64,000 bases of DNA from Ignavibacteriota bacterium (GTDB taxonomy: Bacteria; Bacteroidota; Ignavibacteria; Tepidaquicellales; OLB5): NCBI GenBank assembly GCA_003820375.1, contig RPQH01000015.1:1-64000 (forward strand). Direction: 5' to 3'. The notes beneath the pieces were generated by a model, which saw only the letters and a list, made by a program, of their open reading frames with translations, was not told the DNA's origin and searched no databases. Of this stretch, positions 45,857 through 56,160 are shown piece by piece. The translations under genes were made by a program, and so were the position numbers. Within the stretch, counting starts at the first letter, position 1. Every line of letters begins with the position of its first letter.

Positions 45857-48703
45857 TTATTTCAGAATTATCATCTTCTTTACATCAGTAAAAGAACCGG
45901 TTATCATTCTGTAAAAATAGACACCGCTGGAAAGATTCTCACCATTGTACTCTATTTCATATACCCCGGCATCCATTTTATTATTCAGAATTATTCCTGA
46001 TTCTCTTCCAAGAATATCATATATTTTAATACTTACAAAGTCATTCTTTGGCAATGAGATTTTGAACTTTGTTGTTGGATTAAACGGGTTCGGGTAATTC
46101 TGTGATAAATCAAACTTCTCAGGAATTCCTGCGGGAATTTGTTGTATACCAATTATCGAGCCATATTTATTTTTAGCATTAATATTTGCTGCCTGTAAAT
46201 TTGCCAGGTTATTACCCTTAAGCACTGCAAAACCAACAATTGCCGAATCATTAATATTTATGTTAATCGGACCTGCAGATACCACGAAGCAATTTAATCC
46301 GCCTACTGTTATTGTATCAAAAACACCCGAGCTTAATGCATCCCATTTTTCCTGTGTCGTAAAACCATTCAATACTTCTGATCCAAGCATTCCTCTGAAT
46401 TTTACATTATTGTTACTTAGAACTGATATTCCGAGATAAGGATTTGGAGTACTCACATTGTATGAATGTGCTATTTTATTTGCAGCATCAAACCTGGCAA
46501 TGTTCCCTGTGTTCATTCCGTTTGGCAAAAAGAACATATAAATACCTGCGTAAAGATTAGTGATGTTTGAACTGCTTGTATTTTTTATTCTGTATTTTAA
46601 TATAATATAATTTTCATCTTCTGATGAAGCAAAAGCATAGCTGCTTGCTTTTACTTCAACACCGATCTTGTTTGCGCCTGCTCCCTCATCATTAAATAAA
46701 CCTGAGCCATCCTGTGAAGAAATTATTCCCGGTGTCTGTAATGAATAAGGATTAAGCGGTACAAAATCCGTATCCGAAAAATTTCCGGCTGTTCCGCGTC
46801 TGCAATCATCAGATACTTTTGTATTGCTAACACCAATCATTAATCCGCCTTCGAATATCTGGTTCGTTGTTCCGCTTCCGATAAACAAACCAGATCCGTA
46901 TGCCTGAGATTTTTTTCCTATGGCACCATCTTTTGTTAACGATAGTTTCATATTATTAACATTATGAGTTGCCCATCCCTGCCTGAATTGAATTGTAAAT
47001 GTAACTGTCTCATTATTAACATAAGCAGTGTTAGATTTAGTGAGCTTAAAGGTTACACTCTTATCGTACGGACAAGTTGATTTCGCTCTTACTTCAAATG
47101 TGTTGGCATAAGTAGTTGAATAAGTATTATACGCATCAAGTCTTCCAACATAAATGGAATCTTTTGTAATCTCCACATCCGGGTCTGTTGTAGTTAATCT
47201 CAATGAAACATTATTTGCTGTAAGCCAGATATTTTTATAGTTCATCCGTATGGAAACCTTTTCATTTATGTCGTAAACTTTATCGTTATTTCCATACAAT
47301 GAATCATTATGCATAACATTTAAAACTGATATGATAGGTAAATCAGATACACATTTAAAAGCATTAACCCTGCCTGTGCCCAGCTTGTACCTGTAATTGG
47401 TATTGCCGGCAATATTATCTATACTGTCAACCCCAAGCAATAACCTGTCAACTACCTGTGCGGGCGACCATGAAGGATATTTAGACCTTATAAGAGCAAC
47501 TGTACCGGCTGTAACAGGTGATGACATTGATGTACCGCTGAACACAGCATATGAATTATTAAAGACTGTGCTTAAAATATTTTCACCCGGGGCAATTATA
47601 TCTACTGTGTCATGATAATTTGAAAAACTTGATTTTATATCCGAAGAATTTGACGAGGCTACACATACAACATGATTATAAGCAGCGGGGAATCTCAGGG
47701 TTTCGGTTCCTTCATTACCTGCTGAAGCAACAAATATTACGCCGGCTGCCCATGCGTTATCGATAATAGTCTGAACATATTGTGAGCCGGAACTGCTTCC
47801 GAAACTGCAATTTATTACTTTACATCCGTTTTGATATAAATAAGTCATGCCATCCGGAGTACTGTAAAGCAATCCATTGGGGTCAGAGTCATCACAATGC
47901 TTCGATATTTTTAATTTGCATTTGAAACCAATACCACCGCCGTGAACTGCATTATCTGTTACCTGGGATGCATCTCCTGAAACATGTGAACCATGGTTAT
48001 TACCGGTACCCATAATATTGGGATCATTATCTCCGTAATAAAAATCCCATCCTTTAAAATCATCTATAAAACCATTGTTGTCATCATCAATATTATTTAT
48101 AGGGTCTGAATAGTTATACTTTATATTTGCGGCAAGGTCAGGATGGTCAAGGTCGCTGCCTGAGTCACAAATACCTATAACTACGCTTGTATCTCCTTTA
48201 CATAAGTCCCATGCCTGGTAAGAATATATTTTCGCAATATGATATTGCTGAGAAATTAACGGGTCATTAGGAATATAATCTGCCCTATAAACAAAATCCG
48301 GTTCCGCCCATTCAATAATATCTTTATTGCTTTCCATGATAATTTCAGAAAGCTCGGTCGGGTCAATATTTCCGTCGTAGAAAAACGTGTAAATTTTTGC
48401 AAGGTCTTCGTCACCGATCATTCTTTTGCCGTAATCTGCTTTTAAGGGATGTCTCTGGTAAACTTTTGTAACCGAAAAACTTTTTATTGAATTATCTAAT
48501 GAAGCAACACCGAATTCAGTTGAGTTTCTCAGTGCTATATTATTTTTGAATTTTAAATTTATTTTTCCCTTAATGTATAATGCACCGTCATCTCTTATGA
48601 TAACTTTATCATTATACATTCTATATTTTTGTGCAGGAGAATCGAGAAGGCCTAAAAATGAAATGGAAAGGGCTGCGATTAAAAGTAATATGGTTTTTTT
48701 CAT
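45857..48703 (-). CDS. Subtilisin-like serine protease (S8) with T9SS sorting domain
   Basis: This 948-residue secreted protease has a signal peptide (about 1-22), a prodomain (about 26-150) and an S8 catalytic domain with D180 (ICDSGSDLDHPD), H237 (NNHGSHVSG), oxyanion N330 (SAGN) and S402 (GTSMSSP). A long beta-rich region and a type A sorting domain (NYPNPFNPTTKFKISL to KKMIILK) follow. All catalytic residues are present. It probably degrades or processes surface proteins. It is flanked by propeller-type cargo genes on both sides. Confidence 0.95.
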   Translation of the reverse strand: MKKTILLLIAALSISFLGLLDSPAQKYRMYNDKVIIRDDGALYIKGKINLKFKNNIALRNSTEFGVASLDNSIKSFSVTKVYQRHPLKADYGKRMIGDEDLAKIYTFFYDGNIDPTELSEIIMESNKDIIEWAEPDFVYRADYIPNDPLISQQYHIAKIYSYQAWDLCKGDTSVVIGICDSGSDLDHPDLAANIKYNYSDPINNIDDDNNGFIDDFKGWDFYYGDNDPNIMGTGNNHGSHVSGDASQVTDNAVHGGGIGFKCKLKISKHCDDSDPNGLLYSTPDGMTYLYQNGCKVINCSFGSSSGSQYVQTIIDNAWAAGVIFVASAGNEGTETLRFPAAYNHVVCVASSNSSDIKSSFSNYHDTVDIIAPGENILSTVFNNSYAVFSGTSMSSPVTAGTVALIRSKYPSWSPAQVVDRLLLGVDSIDNIAGNTNYRYKLGTGRVNAFKCVSDLPIISVLNVMHNDSLYGNNDKVYDINEKVSIRMNYKNIWLTANNVSLRLTTTDPDVEITKDSIYVGRLDAYNTYSTTYANTFEVRAKSTCPYDKSVTFKLTKSNTAYVNNETVTFTIQFRQGWATHNVNNMKLSLTKDGAIGKKSQAYGSGLFIGSGTTNQIFEGGLMIGVSNTKVSDDCRRGTAGNFSDTDFVPLNPYSLQTPGIISSQDGSGLFNDEGAGANKIGVEVKASSYAFASSEDENYIILKYRIKNTSSSNITNLYAGIYMFFLPNGMNTGNIARFDAANKIAHSYNVSTPNPYLGISVLSNNNVKFRGMLGSEVLNGFTTQEKWDALSSGVFDTITVGGLNCFVVSAGPINININDSAIVGFAVLKGNNLANLQAANINAKNKYGSIIGIQQIPAGIPEKFDLSQNYPNPFNPTTKFKISLPKNDFVSIKIYDILGRESGIILNNKMDAGVYEIEYNGENLSSGVYFYRMITGSFTDVKKMIILK

Positions 48704-48793
48704 GTCTTACCTCATTTTTATAAAATTGGATTCTAAAAACTATAAATAAAATTCATTTGTTTCAAGGCAGTTAAATATAGGCACTTATAATAA

Positions 48794-48822
48794 AAAAACC
48801 CCGCAAAAGGTGCGGGGTTTTT
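48794..48822 (-). terminator. Rho-independent terminator after the propeller gene at 48842
   Basis: Stem AAAAACCCCGCA/TGCGGGGTTTTT with loop AAAGG lies 20 bases after the stop. It is GC-strong at the loop side and T-rich at the end. Confidence 0.92.
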
Positions 48823-48841
48823 GAAAGATAATTTTATATGT

Positions 48842-50746
48842 TTACTTTACAAGAATCATTTTCTTTGTATCACTGAAATCACCTGAATTGATCTTATAGA
48901 AATAAACTCCGCTTGCAAGGTTTGATGCATTGAACTCAATCTCTTTGGTTCCCGGAGTTATTTTTTCATTATTTATCAATGTAGCTACTAACTGCCCTGT
49001 AATATCAAATACCTTCAATGTTATATCAGATGTTTTTGATACATTGAACCTGATTTTTGTTGTAGGGTTAAACGGGTTCGGGTAATTTTGTTCCAATGAG
49101 AAATTAGCCGGAACTTTGCTCGATATTTCATTAACTCCAATTATTCCTGATTTGTAAATTTGATATACTGCTGCAATAATGTGACTCTCAACGCCGCCTG
49201 TCACACCTGTTCTTCCGAATCCCTGGCATCCCGGTACTGTTGTAAACTGGTATGTTAATTCCGCTCCGGAGTTATTTCCATATCTTGATAAGACCGGATA
49301 CATTTCATCACCTTCTGTACCGTTATGGTTAATATTTTCAGGATCTGTCCATGTTGTGCCTCCGTCAACCGATTTTGTAACATAAATATCGGAGAACAGA
49401 ATGCCTTCGACAGATGAATCCGGCTGAGGTACTCCGAATGCACAATACAATGTATTACCATCATCAGAGAATCCGATTGAAGGATGTGATACGAGGTTTG
49501 AATTGACCTGGTATGCAAAAGTAGGACCTACTCCTGAAATAGTTTTTAATAATGTCACCAGTTTAAATAAATTTGTATCTGCAAGAGTATTTACATTCAA
49601 ATAGCTTGCAACTCTTTTTGGCTGTCCGCCATTTAAGTCTGGGCTCCACAATAAAACGTTATATCCTCTTCTGTTTGAATCCAATAATGCTCCGCCCGGA
49701 TTCCAGTTGCCGTACTGAATCGGCGGTACTGTTGACCACACTATATATGGTGTTGTGGTATTCGGTTTGTAATTTACATCAAGGTGCCAGTAAGAAGTAA
49801 CTGAGTCGCCGTCAATCATGAAGTCGGTTAATAATTTATTTGTGTTTGACCATGTTGCACCATTATCTGTTGAAGTATTGTATCTTATAATAGCATTTTC
49901 AAATTCACCGCCGTATTGAGATGCAGATTCATTTACAAAACAATAAGCAACTGTCATGTGGTTTCCGCTTTGTGCAGATGCAATAGTATAAGCTGCTACT
50001 GTGTTGGAATTGGAAGTTCTGTATAAAAATTGTCTCGGACCAAAAGTATTAGTTGTTATATCATAATTCAGATAATAAATTGTATCTGCAGACTGCATAA
50101 CACAACCTACGTTTCCATCAGGTTTTACACAATTGAATACATCGTTATTAGTACTTGCAATAACTCCGGTACCGGGAACATATACTACAGTACCTGAACC
50201 AATACCTAAAGTAAGGTCATAAGCACCACCTCCTGCACGTAAAAGGGATGTTCCGCTTTCTTTCCAAACTCTGCCTGTACAAAAAATAGTTCTTGAGTCT
50301 CCTGAACCAATTAATGAAAGATCAGGCCATCTTGATTTTAAGCTTGAAAGCTCTAATCTTGTCTGTGATGCCCATGTTGCACCGGCATCAAAGCTGACAT
50401 TATAAATCATTCTGCAAGTGCTGCCTGCATTTGCATTGTTTGCTTCAAGTGAATCAACATAGTTCATAGATACTACAATAGTATCTCCATGCCTGTAAAT
50501 CTGTTTTAATGTATTTCCATTTGTTGCATAATCAGCATACCCTTCAAGACCGGGAACAGCAAAAGGAGGAACTGGTGTTAAAGGTGCAAATATTGGGCTT
50601 TGAACTGCAGTGTTTAATGCAAGAACATTTACTGCATGGTTATCATCGTTAAATTTTGTATTTACTATTGTAGCTGTTTGATAACGCTGAGCTAATGTAG
50701 TTCCTACAAATCCAAGAACCAATATTAAAAATAAAATTTTCTTCAT
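48842..50746 (-). CDS. T9SS cargo protein with Asp-box propeller (second paralogue)
   Basis: This 634-residue secreted protein has a signal peptide (about 1-19), at least three Asp boxes (VSFDAGATWASQ, TSTDNGATWSN, KSVDGGTTWTD) and a C-terminal sorting domain (NYPNPFNPTTKIRFNV to KKMILVK). A near-terminal Cys (VPGCQGFGRTG) is unusual for these cargo. AAGGGG is upstream of the ATG. Its similarity in layout to 43792 and 51114 suggests duplication followed by divergence. Ligand unknown. Confidence 0.88.
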   Translation of the reverse strand: MKKILFLILVLGFVGTTLAQRYQTATIVNTKFNDDNHAVNVLALNTAVQSPIFAPLTPVPPFAVPGLEGYADYATNGNTLKQIYRHGDTIVVSMNYVDSLEANNANAGSTCRMIYNVSFDAGATWASQTRLELSSLKSRWPDLSLIGSGDSRTIFCTGRVWKESGTSLLRAGGGAYDLTLGIGSGTVVYVPGTGVIASTNNDVFNCVKPDGNVGCVMQSADTIYYLNYDITTNTFGPRQFLYRTSNSNTVAAYTIASAQSGNHMTVAYCFVNESASQYGGEFENAIIRYNTSTDNGATWSNTNKLLTDFMIDGDSVTSYWHLDVNYKPNTTTPYIVWSTVPPIQYGNWNPGGALLDSNRRGYNVLLWSPDLNGGQPKRVASYLNVNTLADTNLFKLVTLLKTISGVGPTFAYQVNSNLVSHPSIGFSDDGNTLYCAFGVPQPDSSVEGILFSDIYVTKSVDGGTTWTDPENINHNGTEGDEMYPVLSRYGNNSGAELTYQFTTVPGCQGFGRTGVTGGVESHIIAAVYQIYKSGIIGVNEISSKVPANFSLEQNYPNPFNPTTKIRFNVSKTSDITLKVFDITGQLVATLINNEKITPGTKEIEFNASNLASGVYFYKINSGDFSDTKKMILVK

Positions 50747-51113
50747 GGTTGTTTTTTCCCCTTATTTAGTTGGTTTTAGTTGTGTATCATATAACAAGTT
50801 TTACTCATTCCTTATTATAAAAAAGTAAAAGATGCCATATAAAAAATTAATTTAGAATATTGAAAGTAATCATTAATTGAAGACGGGTTAATAAAATGAA
50901 AATAATGGCTTTTATTTTCGACTATTCTTGTTATTAATTTAATTATACAAAGGAAAAAATAAAAAGAAAAATCTACTGTTTCAAGTCTATAAAATATAGT
51001 GATTTGCAATAAAAAACCCTGCCTGAACAGCAGGGTTTTTTATTGCAATTTTTGACCATTCATTTAATAAAAAAGTCCTTTTACAAAGCATTTCTCCAAA
51101 GAAATCCTTCAGA
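50747..51113. other. Intergenic gap holding a terminator and promoter-sized AT-rich DNA
   Basis: Apart from the terminator at 51004-51048 and the Shine-Dalgarno of the gene at 50746, I see only AT-rich DNA. A short open frame on the minus strand (50815-51009) is not supported as a gene. The promoter for the 48842-50746 gene should lie here. Confidence 0.6.
51004..51048 (-). terminator. Strong rho-independent terminator after the gene at 51114
   Basis: A perfect 17-bp inverted repeat (51006-51022, 51030-51046; core AACCCTGC/GCAGGGTT) with a seven-base loop and A/T-rich arms could stop transcription in either direction. Confidence 0.92.
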
Positions 51114-52940
51114 CTATTTTACTAATATCATTTTCTTTGTTGCGGTAAATTCATTTACAGTCAGTGAATAGAAATAAATTCCACTTGCAAAATTAGACCC
51201 GTCAAAAGTAATTTCTTTCGAACCTCTGGTCTGGTTTTCATTTACAAGGGTTTTAACTTCTCTCCCTGTTATATCATATACCTTTAATGTTACAAATCCA
51301 TTAACAGGTAAATTATAAGTTATTACAGTTGCCGGGTTAAATGGATTAGGAAAATTCTGCTCCAGCTTATAATCTTTTACAATAGAAGTTGGGTCCTTGA
51401 TCCCAATCGGGGCAGCCTCTGTGATTTTTCTGAATATCTGGTAATTGACAGAATGTGCCGCTCTTGTGCCGGTTCCGTTAAAAGCATACGGACCTACACC
51501 CGGGTCTTTCATATACACAATGTTTAAGTCATAAGTTGCTCCGCCTGTACCTCCTTTATTCCAATATGATAATGACGGGTATGATTCGTCTATTAAGGGA
51601 GTGTTTGTTATCCTAATTGGTGCTGACCATGTTGAACCTTCATCAGTTGAATACTGATAGAATATATCCCTGGAATTAAATCCGCCAGCACCTGAATCCT
51701 GTGTTGTTACAGAGTACGCGCAATAAAGTACATTATTATCTGCAGACCAGGCAAGAGACGGGAAGTCAATATTCCAGGAAAAAGCCATCGGCTGATAATA
51801 ACTTTCTGCTGCACCAACTTCTTCTCTTGATACGATTCTGATTAATGAGCCATCACTCTTTTTTAAATATAATCTTGTGCTTTCATAAAAACGGAAACCA
51901 ACACTATCCTTTGTTGCCGGGAAAGCATAAAACCATTTGTCTGTCCCCGGTTTATAAACTAAGTCAGAACCTCCGGCAGCAGCTATCACATCAGCTCCTT
52001 CATAGAAAGGACTATAGATAGTAACTAAAGGACCCCATGTAACACCATTATCATTTGATGTTCTCTGGTAGATTCTGCTTGCACCCAGTGTATCATCCTC
52101 AAGTACAGGAGCAATTGCTGCAGTAAGCAATCCATTACCGTTTGTTGCAAGATTAAATCTTGTGTTACTTCCCACTGTTCCTGTATAAGGAGGAGTTGTA
52201 ACATACATTATATATTTAGGTCCAATTACAGTACCATTCCATATTTGGTAATACAATGTATCATAATCGGTACCTGTAACATGCTGCGGTCTTGAGAGAA
52301 TACCCACATTATTATTGCTTAAAACTTCTATTTGCGGCCATATAGGAAGCGGAACAGGATTCAGATATTCTGTAAAAGACCCCAACTGCGGGACTAAGTC
52401 AATATATAAATTTGACGTTAAGAAACCTCCCGAAGTATTGTGGTTTGCAATTACTGCTGTTCCACTACGCAATCTCAATGATGGGTACCCGGATCTTAAA
52501 TTTACTGGAACGGTACCTGCATTTGTCCATGTCAATCCTCCGTCTGATGAATATGCATAATAAGTTCTTCTTGTCGGTGCAGTTGCCGGGTCTAAATCGG
52601 TCGTGTCCATTTGCATATCAACTGAATGATACAATAACGGATTGGTTGGGTCGACCTGTAAATAATGGTTCGCTTCACCATTCGTCTTATAATCATAACT
52701 GCCGAATATTGTTGTCATAATTTCCGGTCCAATAACCATTGTATCGCTGATAAAACCGGGATCAAGATTAAAAAACGGAACAGGTACCGGAGCAGTATTC
52801 CATACCTTTGCAATCGGATAAGCTTCTTCTCCAAAAATCATATTTTCAGCTGCGTAATATTTTTTTATATTCCCATCAGCGACCAAAACTCCGGAAGTAA
52901 TAATTAACAATATTAATATGTTGAATATTTTATATCTCAT
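51114..52940 (-). CDS. T9SS cargo protein with Asp-box propeller (third paralogue)
   Basis: This 608-residue secreted protein has a signal peptide (about 1-21, ending VLVADG). Asp boxes YSSDGGLTWTN, TSNDNGVTWGP and STDEGSTWSAP are visible, and the C-terminal sorting domain runs from NFPNPFNPATVITYNL to KKMILVK. The phrase KITEAAPIGI before the sorting domain also occurs, slightly altered, in the 43792 protein (KITEAAIIGV), so these two are closest relatives. CAGGAGG precedes the ATG. It diverges from mlaE. Confidence 0.88.
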   Translation of the reverse strand: MRYKIFNILILLIITSGVLVADGNIKKYYAAENMIFGEEAYPIAKVWNTAPVPVPFFNLDPGFISDTMVIGPEIMTTIFGSYDYKTNGEANHYLQVDPTNPLLYHSVDMQMDTTDLDPATAPTRRTYYAYSSDGGLTWTNAGTVPVNLRSGYPSLRLRSGTAVIANHNTSGGFLTSNLYIDLVPQLGSFTEYLNPVPLPIWPQIEVLSNNNVGILSRPQHVTGTDYDTLYYQIWNGTVIGPKYIMYVTTPPYTGTVGSNTRFNLATNGNGLLTAAIAPVLEDDTLGASRIYQRTSNDNGVTWGPLVTIYSPFYEGADVIAAAGGSDLVYKPGTDKWFYAFPATKDSVGFRFYESTRLYLKKSDGSLIRIVSREEVGAAESYYQPMAFSWNIDFPSLAWSADNNVLYCAYSVTTQDSGAGGFNSRDIFYQYSTDEGSTWSAPIRITNTPLIDESYPSLSYWNKGGTGGATYDLNIVYMKDPGVGPYAFNGTGTRAAHSVNYQIFRKITEAAPIGIKDPTSIVKDYKLEQNFPNPFNPATVITYNLPVNGFVTLKVYDITGREVKTLVNENQTRGSKEITFDGSNFASGIYFYSLTVNEFTATKKMILVK

Positions 52941-53191
52941 TTATTCCTCCTGAAAAAATTTGAGTAATTATTGTTTTAAAAAAAAAGAAACATTTGGGTC
53001 AATTATCTAAATTTAATTTTATAATTTTCAAAAATCAATTTACTATTAAGCTTAAGATTTCGGGGGTGTTGAAATTAGTTATTAATAATCAATATTTTCA
53101 ATAAAACTTTTCAATTATATATATTATTTACCAATAAGAAGCATTATTTATGAATTGCTATACTTTTTCGGTTTATATAGATTTGTGCTAA

Positions 53192-53968
53192 ATGAGCAAA
53201 CTTGTAGATAAATTATGGGATAAAATTGCTTCTGCCTTTTCGGAGATAGGAGAAATAGCAATTTTAATACTTGGTATTATAAAGGGTTTTCCGCGTATAA
53301 TAAGGGACAGAAAACTTATTCTGGAACAGATGGATCATGTGGGCGTTAACTCTTTACCGCTTGTTATCATTATCGGATTCTTCACAGGTGCAGTGTCTTC
53401 ATGGCAGGCGGCTTATCAATTCCAGGGATTTATTTCACTTTCTTTTCTTGGCTCTGCTGTAAGCAAAGCTATCTTCATTGAGCTCGGACCTGTGTTAACT
53501 GCAATTGTTCTTGCCGGGCGTGTCGGAGCATCTATTGCCGCTGAGCTTGGCACAATGAAAGTTACAGAACAGATAGATGCACTTGAATCATTAGCCATTG
53601 ATCCTGTCAGGTATCTTGTTATGCCGCGTTTTCTTGCTTGTATTGTTATGCTTCCTATTTTAACTGTATTTGCAAACTTCATTGCTATTATGGGTGCATT
53701 TGGTGTGGCTTATCTTTTCCAGAATGTTTCATTTGAAGTTTTCTTCGGAAGTGTTAAAACTGCTTTCGAAGTGAAAGATATTTTTGGCGGTATGACTAAA
53801 GGATTTTTCTTCGGTGCTTCAACTTCTATACTCGGATGCCATGTAGGATTGAAAACTGAAGGCGGTGCTGAAGGTGTCGGCAATTCTACTATCCGTGCTT
53901 TTGTTCTTGCTGCTGCTATGACACTGGTGTTAGATTACTTCCTCTGGACAACTTTATTTGCAAACTAA
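53192..53968 (+). CDS. mlaE: MlaE-family ABC transporter permease
   Basis: MlaE permeases move phospholipids or other lipids between membranes with an ATPase (MlaF) and an MCE protein (MlaD). The 258-residue protein shows ELGPVLTAIVLAGRVGASIAAELGTMKV and the E-Q-I-D-A-L element (TEQIDALESLAIDPVRYLVMPR), the diagnostic coupling region, plus five to six helices. No ATPase or MCE gene follows: the next genes are on the other strand. It must use partners encoded elsewhere. The gap to the divergent T9SS gene holds its promoter. Confidence 0.94.
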   Translation: MSKLVDKLWDKIASAFSEIGEIAILILGIIKGFPRIIRDRKLILEQMDHVGVNSLPLVIIIGFFTGAVSSWQAAYQFQGFISLSFLGSAVSKAIFIELGPVLTAIVLAGRVGASIAAELGTMKVTEQIDALESLAIDPVRYLVMPRFLACIVMLPILTVFANFIAIMGAFGVAYLFQNVSFEVFFGSVKTAFEVKDIFGGMTKGFFFGASTSILGCHVGLKTEGGAEGVGNSTIRAFVLAAAMTLVLDYFLWTTLFAN

Positions 53969-54018
53969 ATTATTACCTGCAAATGTTTTTCCATCCAACA
54001 ATCTCATCTTTGTTATTG

Positions 54019-54201
54019 CTAAACAGTAATATTTGACAGGTAACTCCACAAACCAAATATTTTCATTAACCAGACAATTACTACAATTACTATAATAGTA
54101 TTTATGATGGTTTTAATTGTCCGCTGCATGGGTATCAGATTAATAAGCCACAGAACTACCCCTACTACAATTAATGTTATTATTACTGTTAATAAAGGCA
54201 T
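54019..54201 (-). CDS. Thivi_2564-type small membrane protein
   Basis: This 60-residue protein has two helices (about 4-22 and 31-50) with the family phrase LTVIITLIVVGVVLWLINL and IPMQRTIKTIINTIIVIVVI. Function is not established for the family. A good Shine-Dalgarno (GGGAGG) precedes the ATG. It faces mlaE tail to tail. Confidence 0.8.
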   Translation of the reverse strand: MPLLTVIITLIVVGVVLWLINLIPMQRTIKTIINTIIVIVVIVWLMKIFGLWSYLSNITV

Positions 54202-54261
54202 TAGGTCCTCCCGTAATTTACAGGAAAACCTTATGTTATACTTGAATCGTTCCCGGAAATC

Positions 54262-54936
54262 TTAAAAATACAAAGAAATACCTAACCTTGCATCATCAGA
54301 TTTAATAATGATATCCTTCGTAAGGGATTTTGTTTTATCTGTAATTAATTTATCAGTTGTAATTTTATAAGTCAGAGTTTCACCCTTTTGATAAACACCC
54401 GACAAGTTATATTCTGCAAAAAAGCTCAGGCTGTTTAAAGCAAACCACTCACCTCCTATTACAAAATTTAAACCGGCACCCCACTTATATTCATCAGTAA
54501 CATTTTTACTCATATCTGTTTCAATCAGCTCAGCATAATTGTAATAATAATCCGTCTGGGGACCAAAGCCAAGATAAAACATAATTACTGAGCTTGGATT
54601 AGGATAAAATAAAAAATCAGTTACAAATTTCAGGTCGTAATTTGAGGCATGAGTTGATACAGGTGTTTGTTCATTTACTTCTACATCCTTATCACCGTCA
54701 GCAATTGAAACACCAGCACCAAATCTTATTGCTGAAAAAGGAGTGAAGGTGTATTTTGAAGTAAAAGCCAGGTTTTGAAACGATTTTATATCAAAGTTAT
54801 ACCCAACTTCGAGCTGTAAAGACCATCTGCCGATATGTTTTATTTTTTTTGCTGATGCTGAATCCGAACTTTGTGAAAAAAGGCTGCAGTATGTAAACAG
54901 AAAAGCCGATAGTAAAATAACTATTGATTTTTTCAT
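54262..54936 (-). CDS. Outer-membrane beta-barrel protein, hypothetical
   Basis: This 224-residue protein has a signal peptide (about 1-21, ending SLFSQ). Alternating strand patterns include LQLEVGYNFDIKS, FLFYPNPSSVIMFYLGFGP and SFFAEYNLSGVYQ, and it ends in LGISLYF. This fits a small 8-10-stranded OmpA/OprF-type barrel, but I assign no specific family. It is a single-gene unit. Confidence 0.75.
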   Translation of the reverse strand: MKKSIVILLSAFLFTYCSLFSQSSDSASAKKIKHIGRWSLQLEVGYNFDIKSFQNLAFTSKYTFTPFSAIRFGAGVSIADGDKDVEVNEQTPVSTHASNYDLKFVTDFLFYPNPSSVIMFYLGFGPQTDYYYNYAELIETDMSKNVTDEYKWGAGLNFVIGGEWFALNSLSFFAEYNLSGVYQKGETLTYKITTDKLITDKTKSLTKDIIIKSDDARLGISLYF

Positions 54937-55014
54937 AGCTTTTTTATCAATTTGAAAAGTGAACCATTTATCACTTTCCCAAATATATCAGCATTTAACA
55001 GGATATTTATATAA

Positions 55015-56160
55015 TTAATACATCTCCAATAATTGTCTTGCCATTACCATTTTCTGCACTTCACTGGTACCTTCACCGATAGTCATAAGCTTAACATCCC
55101 TGTACAGCTTCTCGACGGGGAATTCTTTAATAAAGCCGTAACCCCCATGTATCTGAACTGCTTCGTTTGTTGCTTTAGTAGCAATTTCACTTGCATAATA
55201 TTTTGCCATAGAAGCAGCAAATTTAAAATCTTTGCCGTCATCTTTCAGCTTTGCCGCCCTGTAAGTAAGAAGCCTTGCCGCTTCCACTTCCGTTGCCATA
55301 TCTGCCAGCTTAAACTGTATTCCCTGGAATTCAGCTAATGCTTTGCCAAACTGTTTTCTTTGCTTTGCATATTTAACAGAGTGCTCAAGTGATGCCTGTG
55401 CAATACCAACCGATAATGCCGCTATTGCTATTCTGCCGCCGTCTAATATTTTCATTGCCTGTACGTATCCTTCGCCTTCATTGCCGATTAAGTTTTCAGC
55501 AGGCACTTCACAGTTATCAAATATCAATTCACAAGTATCAGATGAACGCATACCAAGCTTGTTTTCCTTTTTACCAACACTAAGACCCGGGTATCCTTTT
55601 TCAAGTATAAATGCAGAAATACCTTTGCTGCCTTTTGCTTTATCTGTAACAGCAATAACTACTGCGGTTTCACCGACACCTGCATGTGTTATAAATGTTT
55701 TGCTTCCGTTAAGAATATAGCATCCGTTCTTTCTCTCGGCAGTTGTTCTCATACCGGCGGCATCACTTCCGGAAACATTCTCGGTAAGTCCCCATGCACC
55801 CATTTTCTTTCCTGTTGTCAGGTCCGGCAAATATTTTTTCTTCAGCTCTTCATTGGCAAAAAGGTAAATATGATTTGTGCATAAACCGTTATGTGCAGCA
55901 ACGGTTAATCCGATTGAAGGGTCAGCTTTGGATATTTCTTCAACTATAATAGCATAATCTACAGCAGAAAAATTGGAGCCGCCGTATTCTTCCGGAAAGA
56001 TGACACCGAGAAAACCCATTTCGCCAAGCTCCTTAGCTATTTCCATAGGAAATTCCTGCGTCTCATCATATTTCATTGCCACAGGTGCTATCCTGCTTTG
56101 TGCAAAATCACGGGCTAGCTTTTGTACTTCTAACTGACTGTCTGATAAATTGAAATCCAT
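55015..56160 (-). CDS. Acyl-CoA dehydrogenase
   Basis: This 381-residue flavoprotein performs the first oxidation step on an acyl-CoA thioester, passing electrons to ETF. Motifs include WGLTENVSGSDAAGMRTTA, GVGETAVVIAV and the C-terminal QIHGGYGFIKEFPVEKLYRDVK followed by GEGTSE with probable catalytic Glu E363. It is closest to short-chain or butyryl-type enzymes, though substrate length is uncertain. No ETF, thiolase or hydratase gene is adjacent. Confidence 0.95.
   Translation of the reverse strand: MDFNLSDSQLEVQKLARDFAQSRIAPVAMKYDETQEFPMEIAKELGEMGFLGVIFPEEYGGSNFSAVDYAIIVEEISKADPSIGLTVAAHNGLCTNHIYLFANEELKKKYLPDLTTGKKMGAWGLTENVSGSDAAGMRTTAERKNGCYILNGSKTFITHAGVGETAVVIAVTDKAKGSKGISAFILEKGYPGLSVGKKENKLGMRSSDTCELIFDNCEVPAENLIGNEGEGYVQAMKILDGGRIAIAALSVGIAQASLEHSVKYAKQRKQFGKALAEFQGIQFKLADMATEVEAARLLTYRAAKLKDDGKDFKFAASMAKYYASEIATKATNEAVQIHGGYGFIKEFPVEKLYRDVKLMTIGEGTSEVQKMVMARQLLEMY

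Noticed and set aside
50815-51009. Minus-strand open frame of 64 codons
   Set aside because: Its start lies within the arm of the strong terminator at 51004-51048 and the sequence is plain AT-rich spacer.
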